Below are positions 8,332-15,023 of a stretch of 64,000 nucleotides of DNA, one piece after another (positions within the stretch are counted from its first letter, which is position 1; each line of letters begins with the position of its first letter). The notes beneath the pieces were generated by a model. The model was not told the origin of the DNA. It made no database searches and saw only the letters and a program-made list of their open reading frames with translations. This stretch comes from Arthrobacter sp. EpRS71 (GTDB lineage: Bacteria > Actinomycetota > Actinomycetes > Actinomycetales > Micrococcaceae). Made by a program: the position numbers and the translations under genes. The DNA lies in assembly GCF_001512285.1 (NCBI RefSeq), contig NZ_LNUV01000001.1, forward strand, positions 374,979-438,978, written 5' to 3'.

Positions 8332-8775
8332 CTAGGCGAGATATACGTGCTTCCCTGTCATGATGGCGGGCTGGATACAGATGAAGAGGGCTCTGTCCCC
8401 ACCAGCCCACGGTTCTGCCGTCATATTGCCCCAAAGCCGCGTGAGTAACTCCCGGTCAACTACATGGGACGAGGACCCGCTGACCAACACCGACCACCCT
8501 TCGCTTCGATCAGCCCTGGCATCGTCGATCTGGAAAGATGTCTGCATTCGGGCCACCGGCCCACCAATCAACCCTTCCAGCGAGGTGCGGAAGTAAATGG
8601 CGTGATCGTGAACCAGGTAGTTGACAGGCAAGATCATTACCCTGCCGTGGTGGACGAAACCTATCCGCCCTGTGTCATGCGAACTAAGCCTCGCCCAGCA
8701 CTGCACCTCACTAAGGTCTTCGCTGACGTGACGGGCACCATCGATGCGTACAGGTTCTTGGCTGGGCACACTCAT
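8332..8775 (-). CDS. pyridoxamine 5'-phosphate oxidase-fold protein
   Basis: A 147-residue member of the PNPOx-like split-barrel family, related to the protein at 2410-2880. It has the opening helix CWARLSSHDTGRIGFVHHG, the strand pair ILPVNYLVHDHAIYFRTS, and WSVLVSGSSSHV near the middle. It likely binds a flavin or F420; the reaction is unknown. The ATG at 8775 overlaps the end of the upstream Usp gene's region (stop at 8777-8779) and is preceded by AAGGAAGC, so the two genes form one transcript with probable translational coupling. It is convergent with the tandem Usp gene. Confidence 0.87.
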   Translation of the reverse strand: MSVPSQEPVRIDGARHVSEDLSEVQCWARLSSHDTGRIGFVHHGRVMILPVNYLVHDHAIYFRTSLEGLIGGPVARMQTSFQIDDARADRSEGWSVLVSGSSSHVVDRELLTRLWGNMTAEPWAGGDRALFICIQPAIMTGKHVYLA

Positions 8776-8776
8776 T

Positions 8777-9223
8777 TCATGCTTCCTTTTCGGGCGTGTG
8801 CACTACAAGAACCGGGCAACGTGCGTGGGCGACGCAGGCCGAACTGACCGATCCCATCAGGAGGCCGCCGAATCCGCCATGGCCGCGCCTGCCCACGACC
8901 ACCATCTCCGCTCCGCGGCTTGCTTTGATCAGTCCTTGCCGGGGATGGCCCTGTTCCAGATGCGAAATGACGTTGTCCGGCACGTCAAGGCCGAATGCCT
9001 TTTCGACTGACACCTTCAGGACTTGCCCGGCAGCCTCCTGAAATCCCGTGATCCCCACAGCCACATAGCCCTCATAGACCGGCGGAAAATCCCAGTACGC
9101 AACAGCCTCCACTGTTGCCCCCAAGGCGACTGCCAAACGTTGGGCTTCGCGGAGCGCCTCGATGGACGGCTCCGAACCATCCACCCCTACAACAATCTTC
9201 CCTGGTGATCCGTCCTTGCTCAT
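8777..9223 (-). CDS. universal stress protein (single Usp domain)
   Basis: Single-domain Usp of 148 residues. It has the opening strand KIVVGVDGSEPS and the ATP-binding loop GRRGHGGFGGLLMGSVS (G-x2-G-x9-G-S). The start at 9223 is chosen because AGGAGG sits 6 bases upstream of ATG; the longer frame from 9283 has no such site. It is the first gene of a two-gene transcript with the flavin-fold gene 8332-8775. A DosR-like box lies 65 bp upstream of the ATG (9288-9303) and a weaker one about 20 bp upstream (9243-9258). It closely resembles the Usp at 10252-10701, so the two are probably a local duplication. Confidence 0.93.
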   Translation of the reverse strand: MSKDGSPGKIVVGVDGSEPSIEALREAQRLAVALGATVEAVAYWDFPPVYEGYVAVGITGFQEAAGQVLKVSVEKAFGLDVPDNVISHLEQGHPRQGLIKASRGAEMVVVGRRGHGGFGGLLMGSVSSACVAHARCPVLVVHTPEKEA

Positions 9224-9287
9224 CTTTATCCTCCTGGCGCTTGTGACTTTTCTTCCTGCCAGAATGCCGTCAACAGACAGCATCGAA

Positions 9288-9303
9288 CAGGGCCGAAGGT
9301 CAT
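9288..9303. promoter_or_regulatory. DosR-like box upstream of the Usp gene
   Basis: The plus strand reads CAGGGCCGAAGGTCAT, matching 14 of 16 bases of the reverse complement of the 9392 site. It lies 65 bp before the ATG of the minus-strand Usp gene, about -35 to -45 from a likely transcript start. A further degenerate copy (GTGACTTTTCTTCCTG) sits at 9243-9258 between it and the gene. Confidence 0.5.
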
Positions 9304-9391
9304 GGCAGCGCAGGCCTCAGCTAGCACCCTCAGTGGATCGGAGTTCTTCGATGGGCCGCTGAGACTTCATGGCGCTGCGCCGGGTCCGGCT

Positions 9392-9407
9392 GTGACTTTC
9401 GGCCCTG
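9392..9407. promoter_or_regulatory. DosR-like box upstream of DUF3040-flavodoxin-Usp operon
   Basis: GTGACTTTCGGCCCTG differs by a single base from the box at 5564-5579 and fits GGGACTTTNGNCCCT with one mismatch at the second base. Its centre is 59 bp before the ATG at 9459, a plausible activator position. Confidence 0.55.
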
Positions 9408-9458
9408 TTTCCTGCCTCCGGCACCACCCATGCTGGGAGTGAAGGCAGGAGGCACACC

Positions 9459-9788
9459 ATGGCGCTTTCGGAGTTCGAACGGCTCGAACTGGAGAAAATT
9501 TCAGAGGCTCTTCGGGAGGATGACCCCAAGCTGGCAGCACTGATGAGCTTGGACGACCTGAGTCGGCGCCGCTGGAAGGGCATCAAGCGAGGCGGCCTCG
9601 CTGCCCTCGGCGGGCTCGGATTGCTGCTGGTGAGTTTCCCCCTCGGCAGTCTGGCACTGGGCGTGCTGGGTTTCCTCGCCATGGGTGCAGGAACGTACTG
9701 GGCAACCATTTTCATAGGTGACCGCCCTCTGTCCGGGAAGCCACGCGGCCGGACAAACGCTCACGAGAAGAACAGGGAACAGTCATGA
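9459..9788 (+). CDS. DUF3040 small membrane protein
   Basis: A 109-residue protein. Its N-terminal segment (MALSEFERLELEKISEAL, then DDPKLAALM) is typical of actinobacterial DUF3040 proteins, which act at the membrane with unknown role. Two adjacent hydrophobic helices cover about residues 46-68 and 69-88 (LAALGGLGLLLVSFPLG and LGVLGFLAMGAGTYWATIF), followed by a basic tail. GGCAGGAGG lies about 9 bases before the ATG. Its stop overlaps the flavodoxin start by 4 bp (ATGA), so the genes are translationally coupled. A DosR-like box lies 59 bp upstream, making it the lead gene of a three-gene operon. Confidence 0.85.
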   Translation: MALSEFERLELEKISEALREDDPKLAALMSLDDLSRRRWKGIKRGGLAALGGLGLLLVSFPLGSLALGVLGFLAMGAGTYWATIFIGDRPLSGKPRGRTNAHEKNREQS

Positions 9789-10252
9789 AAGCACTCGTCA
9801 TTTACGATTCCGGCTTTGGCAACACGAAGTCGATCGCTGAGGCCATTGCAACGGGCCTCAGCTCACTCAACGCGAAAGTGTTGCCCGTCGGGCAGCTCCG
9901 ACCCGAAGATATCTCCTCCGGCGACCTATTAGTAGTGGGAAGCCCCATCAACGGATGGCGTCCCACCCAGAAGACGATGGAGGCTCTGTCCCGACTTGGT
10001 AGCCGTGGGCTCGCAGGGGTGGTTGCGGCCGGCTTTGATACGCGGGTGAAGTTGTTCATCCACGGTGATGCAGCCCGGAAAATCACCAAGACCCTCAAAG
10101 AGGCCGGAGCCAGCACTATTTCCAAACCCATGGCCTTCTACGTCAAGGGAACTGAGGGGCCCTTGCTTGACGGAGAGATGTCCCGCGCAACTGCGTGGGG
10201 TGAAGAACTCCTGTCCATTGCCACAGCAGATGGAATCCAGAGGAGTGCGTGA
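9785..10252 (+). CDS. flavodoxin-fold protein
   Basis: FMN-binding flavodoxin-like electron carrier or quinone reductase relative, 155 residues. The phosphate-binding loop is near residues 8-16 (YDSGFGNTKSIAEAI; canonical T/S-x-T/S-G-N-T). The second loop is GSPINGWRPTQKTM (55-68) and the third region is around residue 80 (AGFDTRVKL). It starts inside the last codons of the DUF3040 gene and its stop overlaps the ATG of the following Usp gene, so all three are read as a coupled unit. In this setting a role in low-oxygen electron transfer is plausible but inferred. Confidence 0.88.
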   Translation: MKALVIYDSGFGNTKSIAEAIATGLSSLNAKVLPVGQLRPEDISSGDLLVVGSPINGWRPTQKTMEALSRLGSRGLAGVVAAGFDTRVKLFIHGDAARKITKTLKEAGASTISKPMAFYVKGTEGPLLDGEMSRATAWGEELLSIATADGIQRSA

Positions 10253-10701
10253 TGGCAGGCTGGCTTGACCCGAGCAAGATCATTGTTGGCGTCGACGGCT
10301 CCGAGGCATCGGTGGCAGCACTACGCCACGGACAACGCATTGCGCTGGCGCTCGATGCACCGCTTGAAGCGTGGGGGTGCTGGGAGATGCCGCTGGGATA
10401 CGAGGGATATCTGGCCATGGGCGTAGATGGCTTTGCCCATGATGCCGAGGCACGACTCGACAAGGCGGTGGCAGAGGCTTTCGGTACTGAGAAGCCCAGG
10501 AACGTCAGTTCCCGCCTTGTTCAACGTTCACCCCGTGCGGGGCTCGTTGAAGGCAGCAAACATGCGTCACTTCTGGTGGTAGGCCGGCGCGGTCACGGTG
10601 GTTTTGGTGGACTCCTCCTGGGTTCGGTCAGTTCGGCCTGCGTTGCGCACGCGCACTGCCCCGTCTTGGTGGTCCATTCCGCGGGCAACAGCGACTTCTG
10701 A
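10252..10701 (+). CDS. universal stress protein (single Usp domain)
   Basis: A 149-residue Usp with opening strand KIIVGVDGSEAS and ATP loop GRRGHGGFGGLLLGSVS. It is a close paralogue of the protein at 8777-9223; the C-terminal halves are nearly identical (SSACVAHA-CPVLVVH). ATG at 10252 overlaps the flavodoxin stop (TGATG) and AGGAG lies 6 bases upstream; a GTG three bases earlier is the alternative. It is the last gene of the DUF3040-flavodoxin-Usp operon. Like other Usp proteins it should be a cytoplasmic ATP-binding dimer induced by stress. Confidence 0.93.
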   Translation: MAGWLDPSKIIVGVDGSEASVAALRHGQRIALALDAPLEAWGCWEMPLGYEGYLAMGVDGFAHDAEARLDKAVAEAFGTEKPRNVSSRLVQRSPRAGLVEGSKHASLLVVGRRGHGGFGGLLLGSVSSACVAHAHCPVLVVHSAGNSDF

Positions 10702-10717
10702 TCGAAGAACTCCAGAT

Positions 10718-12190
10718 ATGAAAAAGCCTGGTCACATCGTCCTCCTCATTGTCGGCATTGTTCTTTCTTTGCTCGGCTTTACATTGTCAGCGGCAGGTGC
10801 GGCAGCGGCTTGGCTCGCTTCTTCCCAAGACGATGGAGCCTTCTTCGCCTCCCCAACAGAGCGGTACACGGTATCGTCCCGTGCACTGGTCTCCCCCCAA
10901 CTCGATGCCGTAGGCGAGGGCACCCCCGAAAGGCTTCCCTTCGACGTCGGAACCCTCAGGCTCCGGGCCACTGCAACGGAGACCGCCCGTGAACTGTTCA
11001 TCGGCATTGCACCCCAAAACGAGGTCGACAGGTACCTCGCAGGCGTACACCACACCGAATTGCGCGAAGTGAAGTTCCAACCCTTCCGGCCGGTTTACAG
11101 GGACGTTCCAGGATCATCCACCCCCGCAGCGCCCGGTGCCCAGCACTTCTGGGCAGCATCAGCCTCCGGCCCTGGTGAGCAGCAGCTCACCTGGAATATC
11201 GCTCCCGGCAATTGGACGGTGGTGGTGATGAACGCTGACGCCAGCGGCCGGGTTTCCGCAGATCTGCAAGCCGGCTTCCGTTCGGAACTCATCAAGCCCG
11301 CCGCCATGGGCCTGCTGTTCGCCGGCATGCTGGCCATCCTTGTCGGCGTGCCTCTGTTGGTGTTGGGCGCCGTAGGTCTGGGCCGTGGCGGAGGATCGCC
11401 GGGGCAGCCTCCTTCGAAATCCGCGGCAGCGCAAGGCTCCACACCGGCAGGCACCATGAGCTCACCGCTCCATTTCACCGGCCAGTTGGACCCTGCCCTG
11501 TCGCCCTGGATGTGGCTGGTGAAATGGTTCCTCGCCATCCCCCATTTCTTCGTGCTGTTTTTTCTCTGGTTCGCGTTCGCTGTCACCAGCATCATTGCCT
11601 GGTTCGCCATCCTTTTCACGGGCCGCTACCCGCTGTCTCTCTTTCATTTCAATGTAGGCGTCCTCCGATGGAACTGGCGCGTGGCTTTCTATGCCTACGC
11701 CGCAGGCGGGACCGATCACTATCCGCCGTTCAGCCTCTCCCGGACCGACTACCCGGCGAACGTGGAGGTGGATTATCCGGCCCGCCTGTCCCGGGGCCTG
11801 GTTCTTGTAAAGTCCTGGTTGCTGCTCATACCGCAACTGCTGATCGTGGGGGCGTTCACGGGAACGGCGACATGGGCCTGGCGAACCGAGGACGGACCCG
11901 CCGGCGTGGTCAACGATCGCGGCGGCGGACTGTCCTTACTGGGTCTACTGGTCCTCATCGCCTTGGTAATCCTGTTGTTTACCGGCAGCTATCCGCGCCC
12001 CCTGTTCGCCTTCATCATGGGCATCAATCGCTGGGTCTACCGTGTGCTCATCTACGGAGCCCTGATACGCGACGAATATCCGCCGTTCCGCCTTGACCAG
12101 GGTGCCTTCGATCCCGAGCCACTGCGGCCCACGAACACTGACGGAAGGGCCGGCCCGCCGTCAACGACGGCCCTTCCGCGCCCGCGGTAG
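10718..12190 (+). CDS. DUF4389 multi-spanning membrane protein
   Basis: A 490-residue membrane protein. An N-terminal helix (about 6-33) is followed by an extracytoplasmic domain of roughly 150 residues. A second helix near 195-220 is followed by a Gly/Pro/Ser-rich linker, and then a tandem DUF4389 region with several helices. In the latter the repeated motifs are LFTGRYP/LFTGSYPRPL and WNWRVAFYAYA/NRWVYRVLIYGAL, then YPPFSL/YPPFRL. The function of DUF4389 is unknown. I chose the ATG at 10718 (MKKPGHIVLL) since translation of the earlier in-frame start overlaps the Usp gene. It is 16 bp after the Usp stop and probably part of the same transcript. An inverted repeat inside its last codons (12142-12178) may act in termination. 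Confidence 0.83.
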   Translation: MKKPGHIVLLIVGIVLSLLGFTLSAAGAAAAWLASSQDDGAFFASPTERYTVSSRALVSPQLDAVGEGTPERLPFDVGTLRLRATATETARELFIGIAPQNEVDRYLAGVHHTELREVKFQPFRPVYRDVPGSSTPAAPGAQHFWAASASGPGEQQLTWNIAPGNWTVVVMNADASGRVSADLQAGFRSELIKPAAMGLLFAGMLAILVGVPLLVLGAVGLGRGGGSPGQPPSKSAAAQGSTPAGTMSSPLHFTGQLDPALSPWMWLVKWFLAIPHFFVLFFLWFAFAVTSIIAWFAILFTGRYPLSLFHFNVGVLRWNWRVAFYAYAAGGTDHYPPFSLSRTDYPANVEVDYPARLSRGLVLVKSWLLLIPQLLIVGAFTGTATWAWRTEDGPAGVVNDRGGGLSLLGLLVLIALVILLFTGSYPRPLFAFIMGINRWVYRVLIYGALIRDEYPPFRLDQGAFDPEPLRPTNTDGRAGPPSTTALPRPR

Positions 12191-12210
12191 CACCGGCGTC
12201 GCGAAGAAAC

Positions 12211-12238
12211 CCACGACGGCGAGTGGTCGCCGTCGTGG
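12211..12238. terminator. hairpin terminator after DUF4389 gene
   Basis: CCACGACGGCGA pairs perfectly with TCGCCGTCGTGG around GTGG, flanked by AAAC and TTTG. A second 11-bp perfect inverted repeat, CGGAAGGGCCG with CGGCCCTTCCG, lies at 12142-12178 inside the end of the coding region. In 12239-12439 I see no gene. Confidence 0.8.
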
Positions 12239-12439
12239 TTTGACAGCCATGGTGCTCGCCGTAGGGCTGAAACTGTTGATCGCAGCGGAGCCGCAGGGAG
12301 CTCGAGGAACGCTAAACGACGACGTAGGCATGTCGGTGTCGTTGCTTCCGTCGCGGTAGCCGCGGACAACGTGTTCGACACACCACCATTCGTCCACATG
12401 GCATTGATTCCGTTCAGTGCGCTGAGGTGGCCCATTGCG

Positions 12440-12823
12440 AATCTCACGGATTTCTTCGGCCGTTCCTTCGGGCAGTCATGGCCGCTACGCAGTCGCAGAA
12501 TGCCAGCCCTACCGGCCCGCCGTTCGCCATGTACCGCGGGATGCCAACCGACACCGTCGACGTAGAGGCGAGCCTTCCCGTGACGCCTGGTTTTCCGCTT
12601 CGGGGGAGGTTATCAGCAGCCTGCTTCCGGCGCCGGACGCCCTCCAAACTGTGCACAAGGGACCTTACGACACTCTGGAACGCACCTTCGCGCTCATCCT
12701 TGAGCGAATGAGCGCAGAGGGAATGACGCCTTCAGACACCATGTGGGGGTTCTCTTTGAGCGACCCGGAAAAGCGCCGGACCCGGCCATGTGGAAGACCT
12801 GGTTGTTTGGGCCCGTCATCTGA
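12440..12823 (+). pseudogene. GyrI-like small-molecule-binding domain protein, broken by three frameshifts
   Basis: Segments of one GyrI-like (AraC effector-binding-type) protein appear in order in three frames. NLTDFFGRSFG runs from 12440 in frame 2. AVMAATQSQNASPTGPPFAM through TDTVDVEASLPVTPGFP runs from 12472 in frame 1. The third piece, from GEVISSLLPAPDALQTVHKG through MTPSDTMWGFSLSDPE, continues from about 12605 in frame 3. DPAMWKTWLFGPVI runs from 12779 in frame 2 to TGA at 12823. Joined, they cover most of a 150-residue family member, but three shifts (near 12472, 12600 and 12775) prevent translation. The N-terminal 20-25 residues are not recognisable. This is a decayed gene in an accessory patch, and it lies next to other repeats. 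Confidence 0.75.
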
Positions 12824-13047
12824 GCAGCGCGGGCTTCCCTCGCTGGAAAGAAGATTTGAGTGTGGACAATATCCACACCCCCCTTTGGCTTGACAAAGCA
12901 TCCACCAGCCAAGGCCTCATCATTCCAAAAAGGCGCCAGGCCAAGATCTTCGACGCAAGTTCCCCAAGACATGTCGCGCTCAGTGCTCAGTGCTCCCACC
13001 CATGAAGGGGTGTAGGACAACGCGGACCTGGCGAACGAACCAGGAGA
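12824..13047. other. intergenic stretch with first copy of a 19-bp palindrome repeat
   Basis: No gene was recognised here. The stretch contains the palindrome at 12860-12878, the short duplication TCAGTGCTCAGTGC near 12980, and then the left 208-bp direct repeat from 13048. Open frames on the minus strand lack codon bias and recognisable homology. Confidence 0.5.
12860..12878. repeat. palindromic repeat, copy A
   Basis: GTGTGGACAATATCCACAC, an inverted repeat with one mismatch between arms. The flank CGCTGGAAAG upstream and CCCC-CTTTGG downstream also resembles copy B at 13348-13366. Minus-strand translations of both copies contain a GVD-VHT peptide, a by-product of the shared DNA. Confidence 0.6.
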
Positions 13048-13255
13048 GGAACACATAACCCCAGCTCAGAGCACGCGGAGGGCCAACCCGCCACGACTCT
13101 GAACCCGCTCCCTCACAACCAAACAGGTGACCCGCGGCGCCAGGCACACCCCGCGGCCAGTGTCAGAGGGACCTGGCCAACCGGAATGTACACACATTAA
13201 AGCAAAAACCCCCTCTGACGAGGGGGTCTGCCTGTGCCCGAGGTGGAACTCGAAC
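13048..13255. repeat. 208-bp direct repeat, left copy (with tRNA-Leu 3' fragment)
   Basis: Matches 15317-15524 without gaps at a fixed offset of 2269 bp. I count 14 mismatches in 208 positions. The right end (13235-13255) is the last 20 or so bases of tRNA-Leu(CAA) with discriminator, after which similarity stops. The repeat also carries the tRNA terminator hairpin. The pair brackets the Fic toxin-antitoxin genes and the lipoprotein gene, which makes this an insertion or duplication boundary. Confidence 0.85.
13204..13227 (-). terminator. terminator hairpin in left repeat
   Basis: On the minus strand ACCCCCTC-GTCA-GAGGGGGT is followed by TTTTGC. It is the duplicate of the tRNA-Leu terminator at 15473-15496. 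Confidence 0.75.
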
Positions 13256-13347
13256 GGGATCCTTGGCCGTGGAAACACTGGAATCCCGCAAAGACCTGCG
13301 GAATCCGGGCCAGTCCGGCGGCTGTACGAGCCGGTCCGAGGTGGAAA

Positions 13348-13366
13348 GTGTGGACATCGTCCACAC
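13348..13366. repeat. palindromic repeat, copy B
   Basis: GTGTGGACATCGTCCACAC: perfect 8-bp arms around ATC. It lies between the left direct repeat and the stop of the Fic gene. It may be an operator-like or mobile intergenic repeat; compare copy A at 12860-12878. Confidence 0.6.
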
Positions 13367-13389
13367 CCCATTTCGGATGCGACGGAGGA

Positions 13390-13758
13390 CTAACGGGGCA
13401 CCAGATGCCTGGAAATCTCGGCGGCAGCGTGCGGCAGGTCGATAGTAACCGCAGCGACTCCGACGACGAGGTCGAAGCCTTCATCCGTCGTGAAGTCATG
13501 CCGGTAACCGTTGATCCACAGCAGCAGCACCATGAGCGTCCACGCCGTCCCCTTGTTGCCATCAATGAGTGAATGAAACCTGGCGACCGACTCCAACAAG
13601 GCTGCAGCCTTCACCGCGAGATGCGGATAGGTCTCCGCGCCCATGACAGTCGTAGCCGGCCTGGCCAATGCCGAAGCCAACAACCCGACATCACGGATAT
13701 GAAAGCCGTACCGATCAACTACCTGAAGGGCATCCTCAATGTCCAGGTACGCTGTCAC
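13390..13758 (-). CDS. doc: Fic/Doc-family toxin (death-on-curing type)
   Basis: A 122-residue protein of the Doc branch of the Fic fold, which blocks translation by modifying EF-Tu or other targets. The active-site loop reads HSLIDGNKGTA with His62, Asp66, Asn68 and Lys69. The usual HPFxDGNKRTA-type motif has Arg after the Lys; here it is Gly70, and HP has become HS. The Arg normally holds nucleotide phosphates, so activity may be altered or lost. The flanking helix TLMVLLLWINGY is conserved. ATG at 13758 overlaps the antitoxin stop by 4 bp, the normal antitoxin-first layout. It lies inside the segment flanked by the 208-bp repeats. Confidence 0.88.
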   Translation of the reverse strand: MTAYLDIEDALQVVDRYGFHIRDVGLLASALARPATTVMGAETYPHLAVKAAALLESVARFHSLIDGNKGTAWTLMVLLLWINGYRHDFTTDEGFDLVVGVAAVTIDLPHAAAEISRHLVPR

Positions 13759-13961
13759 GCGTCTTCAAGGCGCTTCAGCAGATCAGCGTCATGACTCATA
13801 ACAAAATCAAGGCCCCCGCCAATTTCACGCCGGCGCGCGTGGCGCTGCAGAACCAATTCGGCCCCCTGCAATAGGAGTGCGGACTTGGACGTGTGTTCCT
13901 CGGCAGCCAACTTCTCCAACCGTCGATCAAGGTCCTCAGGGACACGGAGATTCATAGCCAT
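13755..13961 (-). CDS. ribbon-helix-helix antitoxin of the Fic/Doc pair
   Basis: A 68-residue protein starting MAMNLRVPEDLDRRLEKL. The short strand NLRV followed by two helices is a ribbon-helix-helix DNA-binding motif of the CopG/Phd-partner type. The C-terminal tail (DFVMSHDADLLKRLEDA) would bind and neutralise the toxin. Three candidate ATGs (13970, 13961, 13955) lie close together. I favour 13961 because GGGG lies just upstream, but cannot exclude the others. The stop overlaps the toxin start by 4 bp. A double GGTACC repeat just upstream of the start is a likely autoregulatory operator. Confidence 0.8.
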   Translation of the reverse strand: MAMNLRVPEDLDRRLEKLAAEEHTSKSALLLQGAELVLQRHARRREIGGGLDFVMSHDADLLKRLEDA

Positions 13962-13970
13962 GAGCCCCAT

Positions 13971-13987
13971 GGTACCAAACCGGTACC
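13971..13987. promoter_or_regulatory. operator-like inverted repeat before the antitoxin
   Basis: GGTACC-N5-GGTACC, two palindromic half-sites one helical turn apart, immediately upstream of the antitoxin start codons. Ribbon-helix-helix antitoxins usually repress their own operon through such paired sites. No experimental support; inferred from position and symmetry. Confidence 0.5.
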
Positions 13988-14234
13988 CAAGCGGGCCGGA
14001 ACGAACACATTCTCCACCGAGGGAAGTAAAACCGGTAACGGCGCACATGTCAGGTCTGAAAGCAGTCCCCCTCTTTTGGCCCGCTGCCGCTCTGCTGTTC
14101 ACAGACCGAAGTTCTGGCCTAGTTTCTCACTTTCGTATCCCAAGGGTTCCGACACAGTGAGGCTATGTGACGTCGGTGGGTTCAGAGAAGGAGTCGGTGC
14201 CTCGCGGGGCGGGATCGCCCATCGGATCAGGTGG

Positions 14235-15023
14235 TCATTTGAAGGACTTAAACACGATTGAGTCGAAGACAGTGCGCGCCTCTCTCATCAGCTCCGGATT
14301 GATCGATTCGTCGATATAGCCCATCGCGACGACAGCCCGCCGGCCCGCCACGTCGACCACCCGGTAGGTCTCGCGTTCATTCTGAGTCGAGTACCAGTGT
14401 GTGCAGTGGTACATCATTTCTGAGTGGATGCAGAACTTGCCGGTGTTGCAGGCCGTGGTGTCCACATCGCCCTCGACAGAGTGGTCGAACTCAAAGCCTG
14501 GGTAGTCGCCCACCCTGACCTTGACAGCAGGAGTGCTTGCCGTTGACGACTGCGCCGCCATAGCCCTAATGAAGGCCTCGGCCGCAGGGCCGACATCGGC
14601 AAGGGCTCCCCTCCAGTTACAAGCGTCCTGCGACACATAGAACGCGGGCCCAAGAGTCAGGGAGACGGCCCATTCAGCCGGGTGATCCGGGTCATCTTTG
14701 CCCAAGCTATTGCCGTCGAGAGCAGACCAGCCGCCTGGGACGGTGATCTCGAAAGGCTCCTTGTAGCCGGCGACGGGGACCAGGTAGGTGCCGGCGTCGA
14801 TATCACCGCTCTCGGGCAGCGGGTAGACCTTGCGACTGTCGCGACTCTCCGGCAGCGGTGAGACCGTGGGAGCCTCCGAAGCCGGAGAACTGGGAGACGG
14901 GAGGGAGGCGTCGTCCGACTCATACTCACACCCGCCGAGACACCCAATCAGTGCGATCGTCACCAAGGGCAAGAGACGGCGCAACCGCTGAGTGGGCTTT
15001 GCGAGGGGTGTCACAAAAGTCAT
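14235..15023 (-). CDS. secreted lipoprotein of unknown function
   Basis: A 262-residue protein with a type II signal peptide: basic RLRR, hydrophobic LLPLVTIALIG, and lipobox LGGC with Cys32 as the lipidated residue. A Ser/Pro-rich linker (about 40-65) precedes a folded domain of about 190 residues. That domain contains FEITVPGGWSALDG and several cysteines (ACNWRG, TTACNTGKFC, YHCTHW) that could form disulfides outside the membrane. I do not recognise a named family with certainty. Similar domains occur in actinobacterial extracytoplasmic proteins of unknown role. It lies in the repeat-flanked segment after the toxin-antitoxin pair but is separately transcribed, with a 250-bp gap. Confidence 0.75.
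   Translation of the reverse strand: MTFVTPLAKPTQRLRRLLPLVTIALIGCLGGCEYESDDASLPSPSSPASEAPTVSPLPESRDSRKVYPLPESGDIDAGTYLVPVAGYKEPFEITVPGGWSALDGNSLGKDDPDHPAEWAVSLTLGPAFYVSQDACNWRGALADVGPAAEAFIRAMAAQSSTASTPAVKVRVGDYPGFEFDHSVEGDVDTTACNTGKFCIHSEMMYHCTHWYSTQNERETYRVVDVAGRRAVVAMGYIDESINPELMREARTVFDSIVFKSFK

Noticed and set aside
12694..13056. 120-codon minus-strand frame with GVDIVHT peptide
   Set aside because: It covers the GyrI pseudogene and the palindrome repeat. The likeness to the frame at 13197-13565 comes from the repeat, not from a protein family.
13066..13371. Two similar minus-strand frames in the direct repeats (also 15335-15547)
   Set aside because: They resemble each other only because the DNA is duplicated. 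They run through a terminator and tRNA sequence and show no coding bias.
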